Shown here: piece by piece, positions 11,212 through 23,149 of the stretch
Position numbering within the stretch: the first letter of the stretch is position 1
Layout of the letters: each line of letters starts with the position of its first letter
DNA from: Theocolax elegans
Lineage: Eukaryota > Arthropoda > Insecta > Hymenoptera > Cerocephalidae
Direction of reading: 5' to 3'
Length of the DNA stretch: 64,000 nt
NCBI GenBank assembly: GCA_026168455.1
Contig: CM047429.1
Span: 38,610,066-38,674,065 of the forward strand
Notes under the pieces: generated by a model
What the model saw: only the letters and a program-made list of their open reading frames with translations
Database searches by the model: none
Told to the model about the DNA's origin: nothing
Made by a program: the position numbers and the translations under genes

Positions 11212-12922
11212 TTGATCGAACAAACTTGTCAAGACCGGTCCAGTTCGACTATTCTGGGACAGGATTACGATCCCAATAGAACACACCCGCTTAGCATCTT
11301 ACTAGATGAAGCCGGTAGGGACCACGATTACATAATACCACAAGCTGGCACTAACGGCAGTGCCAACACCCAGAGAAACCCCTCGCCAACGCGCTCGGTC
11401 AACCGAAATACGAGGTCGGCGACCGACAGCGAAACCGAATCGCCGAATATCTGATCACGAAACCACGGCCAGACGGGCGAGACCATGTCACTGGACGGTC
11501 TCGAAGGCGAACGATTTAACCTGCCAGTAAGCTTTATAAATTATTTGCAAAGCTTACATGAGCAAATCAAAACTCTGTCAACTCAGATGACTGAGTTACA
11601 GAGTAGCTCACTAAATAACAGGCAAGGCATCGCGTCGAGCACTCGCATTAATAATGCAACACAGAGTGCACATATTGGGCCCGACCTAGGGGCCCAACAC
11701 CAAGATAGACACCAGAGGCAGCAAGTGAATTATCCAGGATACATTCACATGCATTTATTATGACCAGAGTAGACCGATTTTGTCACAACCCGCGAACTTA
11801 GGTCACTCTCAAAGTCAAGCCTCACCGTTGCGTGAATCGTGGGATCACACGCAAGAACCCTGCAACAACCATACCCGATCTGCACAAAATGCAACTAGAT
11901 TGCAGCGTTCGCACTGCGCCAGTTGCACCTGTGGTTCGATTCCACCGTTTGGAAATATCGGCAACGCCTGGGAGGGGGGGAACCTCTCCAGCGGCGCATA
12001 TAGAGCAAATATGCACCACTCGCAGAGCAACGGTGGATCGACAAATACACGGGATATCGGCAATATAGTTCGACGATGGAACGTGCGATTCACCGGCGAA
12101 CCAGATGATAGCATTGATCTATTCATCACAAGGGTAGAAGAATACAGGACATTAGGAAGGCTTACAGACGAGGAATTAATACCCGCACTAGCCAAACTAA
12201 TGACCGGTGTCGCGTCCACGTGGAACCGCGATTATAAAGACCAGTGGACGACGTGGCAGGAGTTTTGCCACGAAGCTAGAGATTGGTACGCCATGGACCG
12301 CCGTTACTAACAAAGACTAGCGAGCGATGCGAACCGACGAACCCAAGGGAAAGGCGAACCCGTACGCAATTATATAACGTGCTTAGGTTCGATGTTACGA
12401 AAACAACAGCCAATCCCGAGCGTAAGTCAACAACTTGACTTACTACATCAAAGCATGTTGCCTGAGTTACAGCGTATGATAGAACGTAACTCATGCCGAA
12501 GCATCCGAGACTTGCTTGAAAAGGCACGCGACGCCGAGCTAACGCTGGAGGCCGAGATATCATACCAACCTCCGCCTCCTCCAGAGAAGATGTTACACCC
12601 TGATCTAGGATTCAAACCGAGGACAGGGAAACCAAGTCAAGATCCTCCTAGTCGACCTAAAGTGGCTGCAACCGAAACAACCACTAAAAAGACCGACCGT
12701 TCGTTAGTCGAACTAATGGCTGAGATGCTCAAGGAGATCCGCTCCTTGAAAACGAGTTCAACGGAGCGACTAAACTCCCGACAGGGTAGCGGGAAGAGTT
12801 ACGCTCTCGTTCAACAAAAGCCGAACGACTCTCGACCGACTAAGGGAGGAAGTCCCGCTCAGAGTAAGCAAGGCTCGGGACAGAGTAATATGAGTAAGAG
12901 AGGAGACGTCGGACGAAAGTGA
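11212..12922 (+). pseudogene. gag: gag of Gypsy element 1, broken
   Basis: Gag forms the virus-like particle shell. Frame 1 covers 11212-11763 and includes a Gln-rich coil-like segment (INYLQSLHEQIKTLSTQMTE). Frame 2 covers 11780-12922. The second part holds the capsid-like Retrotrans_gag domain: RWNVRFTGEPDDSIDLFI, then TWQEFCHEARDWY, and later RNYITCLGSML. Faults are a TGA at 11452-11454, a frameshift between 11763 and 11780, and a TAA at 12308-12310. The C-terminal part is Lys/Ser-rich, and no CCHC zinc knuckle is seen before the deletion joint near 12922. Confidence 0.8.
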
Positions 12923-13907
12923 GATAACGGCTTTCACGGTACCAGGGATGGGCCTGTACCAATTTACGCGAATGTCGTATGGACTCAATAACGCTGGTGC
13001 GACGTTCCAGCGGATGATAGACTGTATCATCGGTCCTAGCCTCGAACCGTACGTATACTCCTATCTCGATGACGTGATAATTACGTCCGAGACTTTTGAG
13101 GAGCACGTTAAGTTACTTGAGTCGGTCCTATTGCGAATCAAGGAGGCAGGGCTAACTGTCAATCGCGAGCAGAGAGTATTTTGCCAGGAAGAGGTAAAAT
13201 ACCTCGGGGTACTAGTGAACCGCGACGGTTTTCGACCCAACCCATCCAAGATTGAGCCGATATTAAACTACCCAGCTCCTAAAAACATTAAGCAGCTGAG
13301 GAGGTTCCTAGGAATGGCGTCGTGGTATCGGAAATTCCTAAAGGATTTCGCGACGATCGCCGAGCCCCTTACGTCCTTGACGAAGAAAGACCGTAAATAC
13401 GAATGGCAAGCGGAACAACAGACCTCATTCGAGCAATGCAAGATGCTCATCGCGACAGCCCCAGTCCTACACCGTCCTTCGTTTGACGAAATGTTCGTGA
13501 TCCAATGTGACGCAAGCGACACAGGACTCGGAGCAGTGTTGGTACAAAATATAGACGGGGAGGAACGCGTGCTCGAATTTGCGAGCCGCACGATGACCGA
13601 CAGCGAGAGGAATTATAGCGTCACAGAGCGAGAGTGTCTCGCTCTAATCTGGACCATTCGTAAGTTCCGCGCTTATGTCGAAGGTTATAAGTTCAAGGCA
13701 ATAACCGACCACTCCAGTCTCAGGTGTTTATGCAATCTGCGTAACCCGACGGGCCGCCTATCTCGTTGGGCCCTGGAGCTACAAGGGTACGATTACGAGG
13801 TAGAATACCGAAAAGGAGCACTCAACCACGTGCCCGACGCACTCTCGGATGAGCGAGGGAGACGAGTTATCGGTCAGCGCGGTGACCTGGAGTCAAGAGA
13901 CTACTGA
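12915..13907 (+). pseudogene. pol: pol: reverse transcriptase (partial) and RNase H, Gypsy element 1
   Basis: The frame opens inside the RT palm (ITAFTVPGMGLYQF just before 12948) and contains the catalytic YLDD box, the thumb and connection (VKYLGVLVNRDGF, LRRFLGMASWYRKF), and RNase H starting IQCDASDTGLGAVL with [12 protein letters not shown] and TDHSSL. The protease and the RT fingers with the first catalytic Asp are absent. Compared with element 2 (23950-25155), roughly 1 kb is deleted. The frame shifts near 13850 after VPDALS and continues at 13849-14091. Reverse transcription by this copy is not possible. Confidence 0.88.
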
Positions 13908-15548
13908 TGAGTGGTACCTGGGCCAATATGACAAAGTCACGAAAAGCCCTAGTGATTTCCCCAAATGGAAAATCATAGCGGGGAGGTTGTATACATATCG
14001 TCCCGATTCAATGCTGTCCGCAACACTCGGTGACGACGAAGCATGGAAACTCGTCGTCCCGATCGAGAAGCGTGCGCTCGTTCTAAAATAAGGACACGAC
14101 GAGCCCACGGCGGGTCACCTAGGTAGGGAGAAAACATATAAGCGTATCGCCTTGTACTATTATTGGCCATGCTTATATACCGGGATGTAGCCGACTACGT
14201 CCGATGTTGTTTGATCTGTCAACAGTGCAAGATCGAACAACGCCTACCTGCAGGACTAATGGGACGCCGGACCATCGAACGGCCCTGGGAAGTTGTCGCA
14301 GGGGACGTTATGGGTCCGTTTCCGAGGAGTGTCCAAGGCTTCGAATACATTTTGATATTCGAAGATTTATTTACTCGCTGGATCGAGTGCATACCCATAA
14401 GAAAGGCTAACGCGCAAACGATCCTCAAGAATTTAAAGGACCGAGTTTTCTTCCGATACGGAGTACCGTCAACGTTCTTGTCCGATAACGGGACAGAATT
14501 TAGGAATAGTCTCGTAGACGATTACCTAAAGGAAGTCGGGGTGCAGCATATGACGACTCCCCCCTACTTCCCACAGGCGAACCCGGTCGAGCGTGTGAAC
14601 AGAACGCTAAAAACCATGTTAATCGCGTTTATCGAGAAGGATCATAAGCACTGGGACTCGAATCTTCACGAGATCGCGTTCGCATACAATACATCGATAC
14701 AAAGTTCGACGGGAGTAAGTCCAGCGATGTTGATCTACGGCAGGCAACCAATGCCTCCCGACTCGTTAAGAAAACGCGAAGAAAACGCAGCGCTCCTGGA
14801 GGAAAATAAAACCGCACTCGAAGATTGGAAAGAACGCTTGGACAGGTTACCACTGTTACACGACGTAGCTGCTGACCGAGCAGAATCGGCTCAGGAGAAG
14901 CAAGCGAATCACTACGACAAGGGTCGCCGCTTCGTCGAAAACGAGACAGGCGACCTAGTCTGGAGACGTAATGAAGTACTCTCTTCGGCAGCTCATAACG
15001 TGTCGGCTAAACTCACACCGAAATACAGGGGACCGTACTTAGTCTCGAAAGCCATTGGGACGAATACTTATTCGTTAATTGACGGGGACGGGGACTCAGA
15101 TTCTCCCGTCCATGCAGAACAACTCAAACCGTACCAAAAGGGTATAAACCCGGAAGAAGACGACTTCGAGAAGACTCTTCCACCGTTGGATGCGTCACGC
15201 GCAAGGGCGGGTAATTGTCCGCCCTCAAATAGCGAAAACATTGTAAATGCGAGCGAGCGTGTAACCGAAATAAGCGAGAGAGACACCGTAGCGCCGGCGA
15301 ATGAATGTCAGACCGCGCTGACCGTGCCCCCTAAGCGTAAACCCGGACGACCGCGAAAAACAGCGTTCGTAGTTCGCCGCCCGATCGCACCGAAAATAGT
15401 GTGCAAAGATAGTCAGGAAGCACGCGGTACCGTGTCCACGGGGATAGTACGCCGCCCGGGTCGTCCACTAGGCTCCAAGAAAGCTAAACAATCCGTCATA
15501 ACGAAAGACTGGTCACCGCGTAAGACTCGAAGTCGTACGCAGGCTTGA
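13849..15548 (+). pseudogene. pol: pol: integrase, Gypsy element 1
   Basis: 13849-14091 carries the linker after RNase H. A stop at 14089-14091 is followed by the HHCC zinc-binding segment (AGHLGREKTYKRIALYYYW, then CCLICQQCK) and a frameshift near 14163. The frame 14163-15548 then stays open for 461 codons. It holds the catalytic D in GDVMGPF, the second D in SDNGTEF and the E in NPVERVNRT. A GPY/F-type module follows (KYRGPYLVSK). The C-terminal tail has two AT-hook-like motifs (KRKPGRPRK and RRPGRPLGSKK) and ends KTRSRTQA. No chromodomain is seen. Confidence 0.88.
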
Positions 15549-15619
15549 TACGTTCCTCATTCTCGACCCCGCTCCGAGAACGTACTGGCAGAAGCCGGAT
15601 ACCTACCCGGTATCCGCCG

Positions 15620-15636
15620 TCTGGGAGGGGGGGGGG
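15620..15636 (+). other. polypurine tract before the 3' LTR
   Basis: A run of mostly G (gggagggggggggggg) lies directly upstream of the 3' LTR, the position from which plus-strand DNA synthesis is primed. Confidence 0.75.
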
Positions 15637-16374
15637 GTGACGAGTGACGATAGCGCGAGCCAATCGTCATGGTTCTCCGTCGCGAGGCCCGTACGGCCGT
15701 CAGAGAAGATCGCGCGGAATACGAAAGGGAGGGGGAACGAGGGAGAATCGGTGAGAAACATTCTCGTGTGAGCCGCCGAGCCGGAAGGTCCTCGGAGATA
15801 TTAGAGTGACGTCGCCGACGACTGCGTGGTACCACGTACGAGACGCGAGGAAGATTACTGCTACGAGTATAAGGTTAGAGTTTTTCCCTCTCGACGAGGA
15901 TAACGTACTCGGGTAATTCTCGCGTACTCTCTTCGCGCCGCGATCCCGCGTCCGGGTTATGACCCCCCGCGATTGCGCCCAGGCCGCCCGAACAATTGTA
16001 TCATTTCGCGCGTTCGCGATCTAACTATTTTGTTGTATTACGAACCAGTGAATAAATTTGAATTCTATTTTATCTTTTGATTTGTATCATTTCGATATCC
16101 CGTATTCACCCAGGAATCCCGATCCTTAGTTTGATAAGCAGACGAGCTTGCGGTACTCGTCTGCCAATCCTAAATTCGTACTTCCGGTAGTGGGCTCACT
16201 CTGGAGCCCATATCAACGTACACGGTAGCTGTTGAGGTATCGGCGAGCCGTTGATGGAGTGCACGAGAGGCTTGATCGCGCGCGAAGGTAAGTTCGTCAC
16301 GCGCGATCTCGTGGTTACGCCTACTCAGGCTATCTCCGTGCATTATTCGATAAAACCCGACATGCACCGTTACA
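15637..16374 (+). repeat. 3' LTR of Gypsy element 1
   Basis: Matches 8087-8824 with a few substitutions. The first two bases read GG where the 5' copy has TG. It ends CGTTACA and is followed by the ATAG target duplication. Confidence 0.9.
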
Positions 16375-16378
16375 ATAG

Positions 16379-17290
16379 AAATTCATAAAGAATAAACCAC
16401 ATAAAAAATGTAAATCTTTTTCACTTAGCACAAATTTAACTTAATTTAATTTAATTTAATTTAAATTTTTAAATTTAGCACAAATAAATGTGCACTTGTA
16501 CTGCTTTATCTTGAAATTTTCAATTTTATCACTGGCTTCAACCAAGTTTGCATACTCGAGTAGTTCAGCATCATTCATATATCACTACACATCGACTTAT
16601 TGTTGAAATATATAAAAAGTTATAAAAAACTATAGTTATGTACATTCAAGTAAATTCAGTAATGCAGTAAACAATATTCAAGAATATTAGAGAAGATCAA
16701 AACATATCAGAATATATTTACATTCTCATAATATTAAAATTTTAAAAGCGAAATGTAACTTTATGCAAAAGAAACTCTTATTTTGGCAAACGTATTTAGT
16801 ACACATGATTCTTTATCAAACTAATGTGATCGCCTTGACACAAGGAGAAATTTAACACTATTTTTAATTTCTTAAATAATTGTTTTATACTAGTTTTTAG
16901 AACTTTAAGTTCCAACAGTATGCATACGTGCATACGTCCACTTTGTAAATGATTCTTACGGGATATCTTAGATATTTCGGGAGTTTTTGAGGTATTTTGG
17001 GATATCTCTAGCAATTACGGGATTTTTTGAATATTTCGAAAATTTTTTAGGTATTTCGGGATATCTCCATTTATTATGGGAGTACTTAGATAATTTGGAA
17101 ATTTTTTAGGTAATCCGGGGATTTTGCAGTAATTACGGGATATCTTGGATATTTGGAGTATTTTTTGAGGTATTTTTGAGTTTTACGTATTCCGCGAATT
17201 TTTAAGGTATTACGGGATATTTGGACTGATTACGGGTTTTGCAAGATATTTCAAGAATTTTTAAGGTTTTACGCAATTTCCTATCTTTAT
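16379..17290. repeat. AT-rich spacer with short tandem repeats
   Basis: (TTAAT)n at about 16438-16466. From about 16940 to 17275 there are roughly five degenerate units of about 60 bp, built on attacgggatatctt, ggatatttcgg and aattttttaggtattt. No gene is seen. Confidence 0.55.
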
Positions 17291-17299
17291 TGTGTAAGG

Positions 17300-18325
17300 A
17301 AAATAACAATAAATCATATATCGAATAATGTTTATGCAATGCTTCTTTTTTTCGCTCTTCTTTTATCTACTCCTCATTCATTATTTGTTTTTTAAAGATT
17401 CTGCATTGTTTTTTTCTTCTAACTTAAAGTCATTATTAATTTTACTTACAATATAAGCCTTTTTTACGCAATGCATTTTCTTGTTCTTTTTTTATCTCGT
17501 CCTGATTCATTGTTTGCCTTTTTAACATTGTTTGCTCTTTACTTTTTAGTTTTTTTTCTTGAATTTTATTATGTTTTTTTTCATTTTTGCAATAAAATAA
17601 ATTGTCAGATGACATTTCATTGTCTATTTCGATTAAGGTTACAGAGTTAGTACAAGTTATTCTATTTTTTATTATATAAATTCATTATTTATGGTTGTTT
17701 GGCAAATAGTTTTTTGCATATTATTTTCTATAATTTGAATTTCATCTATTGTGAAATATAAGTTTTGCGTATTATAAATATTTGTGATTAATCGTTTTTC
17801 TTATTGGTATCGTCTAAATTTTATAAATTATATTTTTATTTGTAAAATTTTCAAGAAATGGAAACATTATAATATTTCGTGTTTTATATATATTTAGCAA
17901 ATGTGAACACATTTGAAAAACGTTGAAATGCACAATACAAGGGCAAAAATTAAATACAACAGATACAGCAAAAGCTATTGCGAAGATTTTACAATCATAG
18001 TTATTAGTTTGCGATTGTACTGTTTTAAAAATAATATTTAGTTTTGAATTATTTGGAAATAATCGATTGATATACATTTTATATACATCTTTTAAAAATT
18101 TAGCATACAAATTATCATAAATGTGTTGTATTATTATTATTATAGTTCATACAAGTCCAATGGCCCTTTTTAGAATTCCTAGAAAATAATAATTAGATGT
18201 ATTCATTGTTTATTACATGTCAAATAAGGAACATTTTTTTAGTATATTATTAAATTGTAATATAAGTATATCATTTAACATTGAAGCACCACCACTATAT
18301 GGACTAAGTCGTTTATAAAAAAATT
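17300..18325 (-). pseudogene. decayed Helitron 5' part: Ulp1-like protease and basic coil
   Basis: Reading the complement from 18325 downward, segments match the protease ORF at 42626-43303 in order: GGASMLND, NNEYIQLLF, KKGHWTC, VYKMYINRLFP, then NNYDCKIFAIAFAVS. Further down (about 17650-17360) the match continues into the following basic ORF (EIDNE, LKSKEQTMLKRQTM, KKEQENALRKK). The longest open piece is 17814-18110. The residue after the catalytic Cys is changed (DCK instead of DCG), and stops and indels are frequent. This shows that protease and coil travel as one unit with the element. Confidence 0.75.
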
Positions 18326-18329
18326 AATT

Positions 18330-19014
18330 AATATTTCTAATATAAATCTTAAGTATTTCTTCAAGGTTTTTTTAAAATAAAAATTTCAATAAATTAATAT
18401 TTCAGTTATCTTCCTTTTTTTAATATTTGTAATTGTTTAAACAAATTTTTTAATAGCTGAAATAATAAAAAAAAGTAATTATTGAAAAACAGTATAATAG
18501 AGAATAAGATAAACTTTATTTAAAACGTCAAAAGCTATTAAAGGAGATACCACCCAATGGAGGTTACTGACATAGTTTATTTTTCAATTTAAGATATATA
18601 GTCTCTAATTTGTATATTTAATCACATTCTAACATAAAATGATACAATTTTGAGAATTTTTAAGAAGTACGTATGTGCTCATGTAATTAAGTTAATGCAA
18701 CAACTCGCTCAATTTTAACCTTTTTGACTGAAATTTTGAGTGTACTTTTGTGATTTCTAAATTCCTATTTATATTCCTATTTGTATTCCTATTTTGCTAT
18801 ATCGGATTTACTTGATTTAATAGTTAATGATTTTTAAATTATGGAAAACAGTTTTTTTTTAATTTATTACTTTATCAATTGTTGAGCTGGAGGATGGTGG
18901 CGATTTAGAAACCACTCCGCATAAGTTCTGTCAATCAGATGGTGATTTTTTTTGTTTATTGCACAATAAATATTAAAATTCCTTCGAGAAAAGGCAAGAA
19001 AATCGATAACTGGT
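18330..19014. other. AT-rich spacer, no gene seen
   Basis: No coding pattern, structured repeat or RNA gene recognised. Confidence 0.5.
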
Positions 19015-19212
19015 CACTCTGATCCCTCGCATGACATACCGTTGCGATGTCCGTTACAACCGCGAGATCACTTGCCGATCTCGCGTATTTGTGCAGTTGC
19101 AGGCGTTGCGTGCTATAAAGGACCGCGAATAAAAGGGGGGATATTTGCGGTAAATTTACCTCGGCCGCTCCTGAAACGGAGAGAACGGTATTCGGGATAA
19201 CGGTAATTTGCT
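19015..19212 (-). repeat. LTR fragment, inverted copy of 30640-30840
   Basis: The block containing accgttgcgatgtccgtta and cgagatcacttgccgatctc, and later the segment around cctcggccgctcctgaaacg, is the reverse complement of the second half of the LTR-like unit at 29963-30959. It keeps the same order over about 190 bp with small indels. Confidence 0.65.
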
Positions 19213-19216
19213 CAGA

Positions 19217-19218
<2 letters not shown>

Positions 19219-19262
<44 letters not shown>
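19219..19262. repeat. (CT)n microsatellite
   Basis: Uninterrupted TC dinucleotide run of about 44 bp. Confidence 0.95.
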
Positions 19263-19263
<1 letters not shown>

Positions 19264-19265
<2 letters not shown>

Positions 19266-19985
19266 CGTCATTCTTCGAGGGACGAATTCCAGAACCCGGG
19301 CGTTAATCCCTACCTTGGATTTCCTACCTCTCCACGTCTCTCCCCAGCAAGCTTACGCGTCGGACCGTTATTAGTCGTTACGAGGCTTGCTAGCGGGCTT
19401 TCGCCATCGTTTACGAGCTTCTGCAATTGGCGCTCGGGCACATTATAAGGTATAGATTCATACGCTTAATTAATATTATAATTAATATTATAAATTTATC
19501 AATATTTTAGATATTTTCGACATTATTTATAAAATGAATACCAATTCGCAAATTCGAATTAATTCAAGCCTGCAATAAGATAAAAATGATATTTTCGTTT
19601 ACTTTTTATTACGAGAATGTATTTTTAGTAATAGATGAGAAAGGCCATAATTTTTATAATTAAATTTTGAATCGTCAATTCATACAATCATATTATTATG
19701 TATGAAATTTACTATTTATAAAATTAGTAATGTATAAATTATCATACTATTTGTGTCTATTACGTATACGTGTTAATAAAATAGAAGTCATCATTATGAA
19801 ATTCAACTAAATCTTGAAATCTTGTTGTTATAAATTTTATTCTTTTCTTTTGTGAGGAGGCGATAAAAATGCTCTTTACGCACGAAGTGTGGGACTCGGT
19901 CAGCGTGACCCATACACACTAAAAAACCACCCTGCCTTTGATCTTGGCAGCGCTCCTCCTCTCGCCTGATCTCCCCCCCCCCCCT
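19264..19985. other. spacer, no gene seen
   Basis: GC-richer to about 19450, then AT-rich. It includes no recognisable coding sequence. A C-run at 19975-19984 borders the LINE fragment. Confidence 0.45.
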
Positions 19986-19989
19986 CCAG

Positions 19990-21165
19990 AAACCGCCATA
20001 AGGCATTACTTCGAGAGGGGCAGTCGTGCCACGTTTGGCCCTTCGTGATCGGCAATCATATCACAGTTTCGTTCATGTCGAGCGGCTATTAATGTCGCCC
20101 CTGGTACGCTCTTCTTTTCTGATTTGGTTCAGTCGCCCCACAATGGATGCTGCAAAGGCCACTACGGCATCCCAACCTTCTTGCGAACCAAGTAGGCACA
20201 TCCCGATACCCTCTGGTGTCAAATGCCCCTTCCACGAGGTTTGTAAATCACCTCTTTCTTCCGCGAATCGAGGACACCAGGACAAGACGTGCTCCACGTC
20301 TTCGTCGACACCAGGGCAGGTCGGGCACTCTGCACCACCGTATATTCAAATGCGGTGCAGGTAACTGCGAAGACACCCATCCCTGTTAAGCACCTGGGTT
20401 AGGTGGAAGGTGACGAATCCGAGTTTCCTACTCGTCCACTTGGCGACATCTGGGATGACGCGCTGGGTCTAACGACCTTCGCTTGCCGAAGCCCATCTCT
20501 GCTGCCACAGTTCGATGGTCCTGTTTGATCACCGACTGCTACTACCACGTGCTGGTTCGCTGCTGGTTTCTAAGGTACGCCGACCTTTTCTGTACGTATC
20601 AGCCCTTTCTATCGCCAAAAGATCGATGGGAGGAATTCCCGCGATCACCGTGAGACCTATATCTGACACGGTTCTATAAGCATGAGCCACCCTTAGTGCG
20701 GCTATTCTGCAGGCTCGCCGACAGGATGCACCGTAGCTTAGGATACTTCTAAGTTCAATCGGGGCTCCATATAAAATTACCGAGATTACCACTGTCGCTA
20801 AGAAGGCTCGACGTGGCTGCTTTGGCCCTCCGATATTGGGCAATATGCCCGACAAAGCTCTAACCACTCCTGCGGCTTTCGACCCTGCACTCTGTAGGTG
20901 CCCCTTGAGTGTTAGCCGCGCATCCAAGATGACTCCTAGGTATTTCGCCGTGTCCGTCGATCTTATTTGCTTATCATTTACAGTAAAGATGGCATACCTC
21001 CTTTGCTTCGTTCTGGAGATTAGTACCGCCTCGGTCTTTTCGGCCGCCAGACACAGCTCATGGGTGCTCAACGATGCAGCCACTACCGCGATAGAGACAT
21101 CTCCGAAATATTCTATCTCATCGATGCTCCTTGCGACGACGACCAAAGCCACATCGTCCTCAAAA
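19990..21165 (-). pseudogene. R1-like LINE, 3' half of ORF2, 5'-truncated
   Basis: The complement of 21152-20529 encodes the region after the RT catalytic box. It includes KTEAVLISRTKQ and AKYLGVILDARLTLKGHL, the thumb pattern of R1-type non-LTR retrotransposons. Downstream, at about 20340-20073, a cysteine cluster CPTC and EHVLSWCPRFAEERGDL forms the CCHC motif typical of the ORF2 C-terminus, followed by a tail (VVAFAASIVGRLNQIRK). Frames change between the two pieces. Endonuclease and the YADD box are missing because the element begins at about 21165, a usual 5' truncation. No poly(A) tail is obvious at the low-coordinate end. Confidence 0.82.
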
Positions 21166-21192
21166 TTTTTTTTTCTCTACGCTTTTGAATTT

Positions 21193-22686
21193 TCAATAGT
21201 CTTGTGTCAAATCATTGAATGTTTTTAAAATAATAACATCATCACTCCAATCACTGTTGAATTTTTCGCTATTTAATTGCTTCGAATTGCGTGGTTGTAG
21301 TTCACTTAAAGTAATGTAGCAATATGGATAAGGATACGTGGCTGATGCAGTTTGTTGTCCAATAGCAATTAATAAAAGCTTAAAATCTGCGATGAATTTA
21401 TAAGGTATCTGATTCACCTGCGTTAAATCAAATAAACTTTTTAAGTTTTCATACGTCTCTATTATCTTCGGCACAATTGCCAGTAAAATTAATCGATACA
21501 CGCTATTATAATTGTGTTTTTTTGCTACGCTTCCACCCTCCGAGTACGAAGCTCTTTTGTTGTTTTGATTTTGATTATCTTCATCTGTTATTACTGATAA
21601 TGAAAGTTTAAAGAAACCTTTTCCGCCATCTACCATCAATTATATTTTAATATCAGCATTAGTCAAATCAATATTGCGTTTGTCATAGAGCAATTCTAAA
21701 AGTTCTGTGGCATTTGCATAGACGATAGGTCTCTTTACAATTCCTTCTTTAGAGGTTTCAAATTCACGATAATCTTTTTTGTAAACATTTTCCATTACGT
21801 TCGATTTCTCAAGCATATGTTGAGTGTAATTTTTAGGAATGCCTTTTCTTCCAGCAAAAACTCGGATAAAATTAGTCATTTTTTTCATATGATTTCATGT
21901 CAGTCCTGAAGTCGATTGAAACATGTCTAAGCCCTCAGCTGTAAAAACTACATTTTCCTGAACTTTCTTATTTATAGTGACTATTAATTTAGCGCCTGAT
22001 ATGTTTAGTAAAATAGTATCGTTCAAATTATCATCACTTTTTCTTTTTTTCAAAATGGTTGAAGCAATCTGGTTTTGTTGTTTCTCAGGTAATTTTTCAA
22101 CCAATTCTAAAGCATTATCACGAGCACCGGAAGAAGAAAGGCCTCGACAAGTATGCCTGATTCCCTTACCTATTTTTTGTAAATAAAAATTGCAAATATC
22201 AATCGAACTTTTAGAAGGAGCCGTTCTTTTCTCACTGGGTGACTGTTGCACCTCTGCATTGACAATGTTAAGGCTATTATTTTGATCGATCATAGAGAAA
22301 AAGATACATTTTTGGCCTTTACCCTTAATAGCTTTTGTGTGTCCCTTGAAACGTGCAGCTGAACATATGTAACAATTACATATCGTTGTATTCCTAGTTC
22401 CTTTACTTAAATACATTTTTTCATAACTAGGCATTTTTGGAAGAGGTATTTTTGAATTACCATTGTCTTGCTCAACAATTGTAATCATACAAGAAACGCA
22501 GATACTTGAAGGACACATAGAATAGGCAGTATTAAATCCTTCATTGATATGCTTTTTTATCAAATTACAAAGTTTCTCAGATATTGAAAACTCTGAACGT
22601 GAACGACCTTTAAAAACGATTTTGTTCACACGTGGTATACTTTTATTTGCAGCAATTAAAGTAAATATCAATGAATTCAAGAACAA
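21193..22686 (-). pseudogene. uncharacterised protein, one frame with two in-frame stops
   Basis: Three adjacent frames (22686-21895, 21888-21640, 21639-21193) lie in the same phase and are separated only by TGA at 21897-21895 and TAA at 21642-21640. Together they span about 498 codons. Features are a start MFLNSLIFTLIAANKSI, a cysteine-rich part (SMCPSSICVSC, then NCYICSAARFKG), a Ser/Lys-rich linker, and a C-terminal block with VDGGKGFFKLSLSVI and LILLAIVPKIIETYENLKSL. From memory, this resembles a family of arthropod and cnidarian proteins of unknown function with a GIDGGGGFLK-like box, probably transposon-derived. I cannot name it. It ends at the truncated R1-like LINE, so its C-terminus may have been cut off. 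Confidence 0.5.
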
Positions 22687-22689
22687 TTT

Positions 22690-22990
22690 GAATAATTTGA
22701 ATTTTTCAAAATATTCTTCTCATATTTGTAGCTACAACTGATGATTTTTAACTGTGGGGAGTCAGAAATTCGGCATACGCCATCTAGTGACCGTTAATGT
22801 AATTAAAGATTCAAAAAGGTTAATGAGCATAAGTTAATTATTATCAAATGTGGACATAGTACAATATGTGATACGTATATACATGTACGTTGTGTGAGTG
22901 TGTATGTGTGATTTTGGGTATGCACAAGTGCGTATGCGTATGCAAGTGCGACAAAGTAATTTTCTTACAAAAATTCGAAGTAAACTTCGT
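22690..22990. other. spacer with GT-rich stretch
   Basis: An imperfect alternating GT/AC-type tract at about 22885-22955. No gene is seen. Confidence 0.45.
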
Positions 22991-23149
22991 AAAAAGTGAA
23001 AAGTATGCATATTTTCGAAACAGGATCAGCTAGGATTCCACTTCGAACGGTTTTTTCATTAAAAAGTAATAGGGGATCAAATGCCACTTTCAGTTTTTAT
23101 GTCATTTTAATGCAACCCATCTCTGGTTCAAGCCCAGTGTGTGCTACCA

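Larger units (their letters stand above)
8087..16374 (+). mobile_element. Gypsy-type LTR retrotransposon, full length but defective
   Basis: Two nearly identical 738-bp LTRs frame gag- and pol-like reading frames in the order gag, RT, RNase H, integrase, which defines the Gypsy (Ty3) group. A polypurine tract lies before the 3' LTR and a tRNA-Lys-like primer site follows the 5' LTR. No envelope frame is present between pol (ends 15548) and the 3' LTR. Gag has two internal stops and a frameshift. Protease, the zinc knuckle and the fingers part of RT are missing. A 1-kb inverted-repeat element is nested in the leader. The LTRs are closely similar, so insertion is fairly recent. Confidence 0.92.

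Noticed and set aside
11822..12219. Minus-strand frames opposite gag
   Set aside because: Shadows of the gag reading frame.
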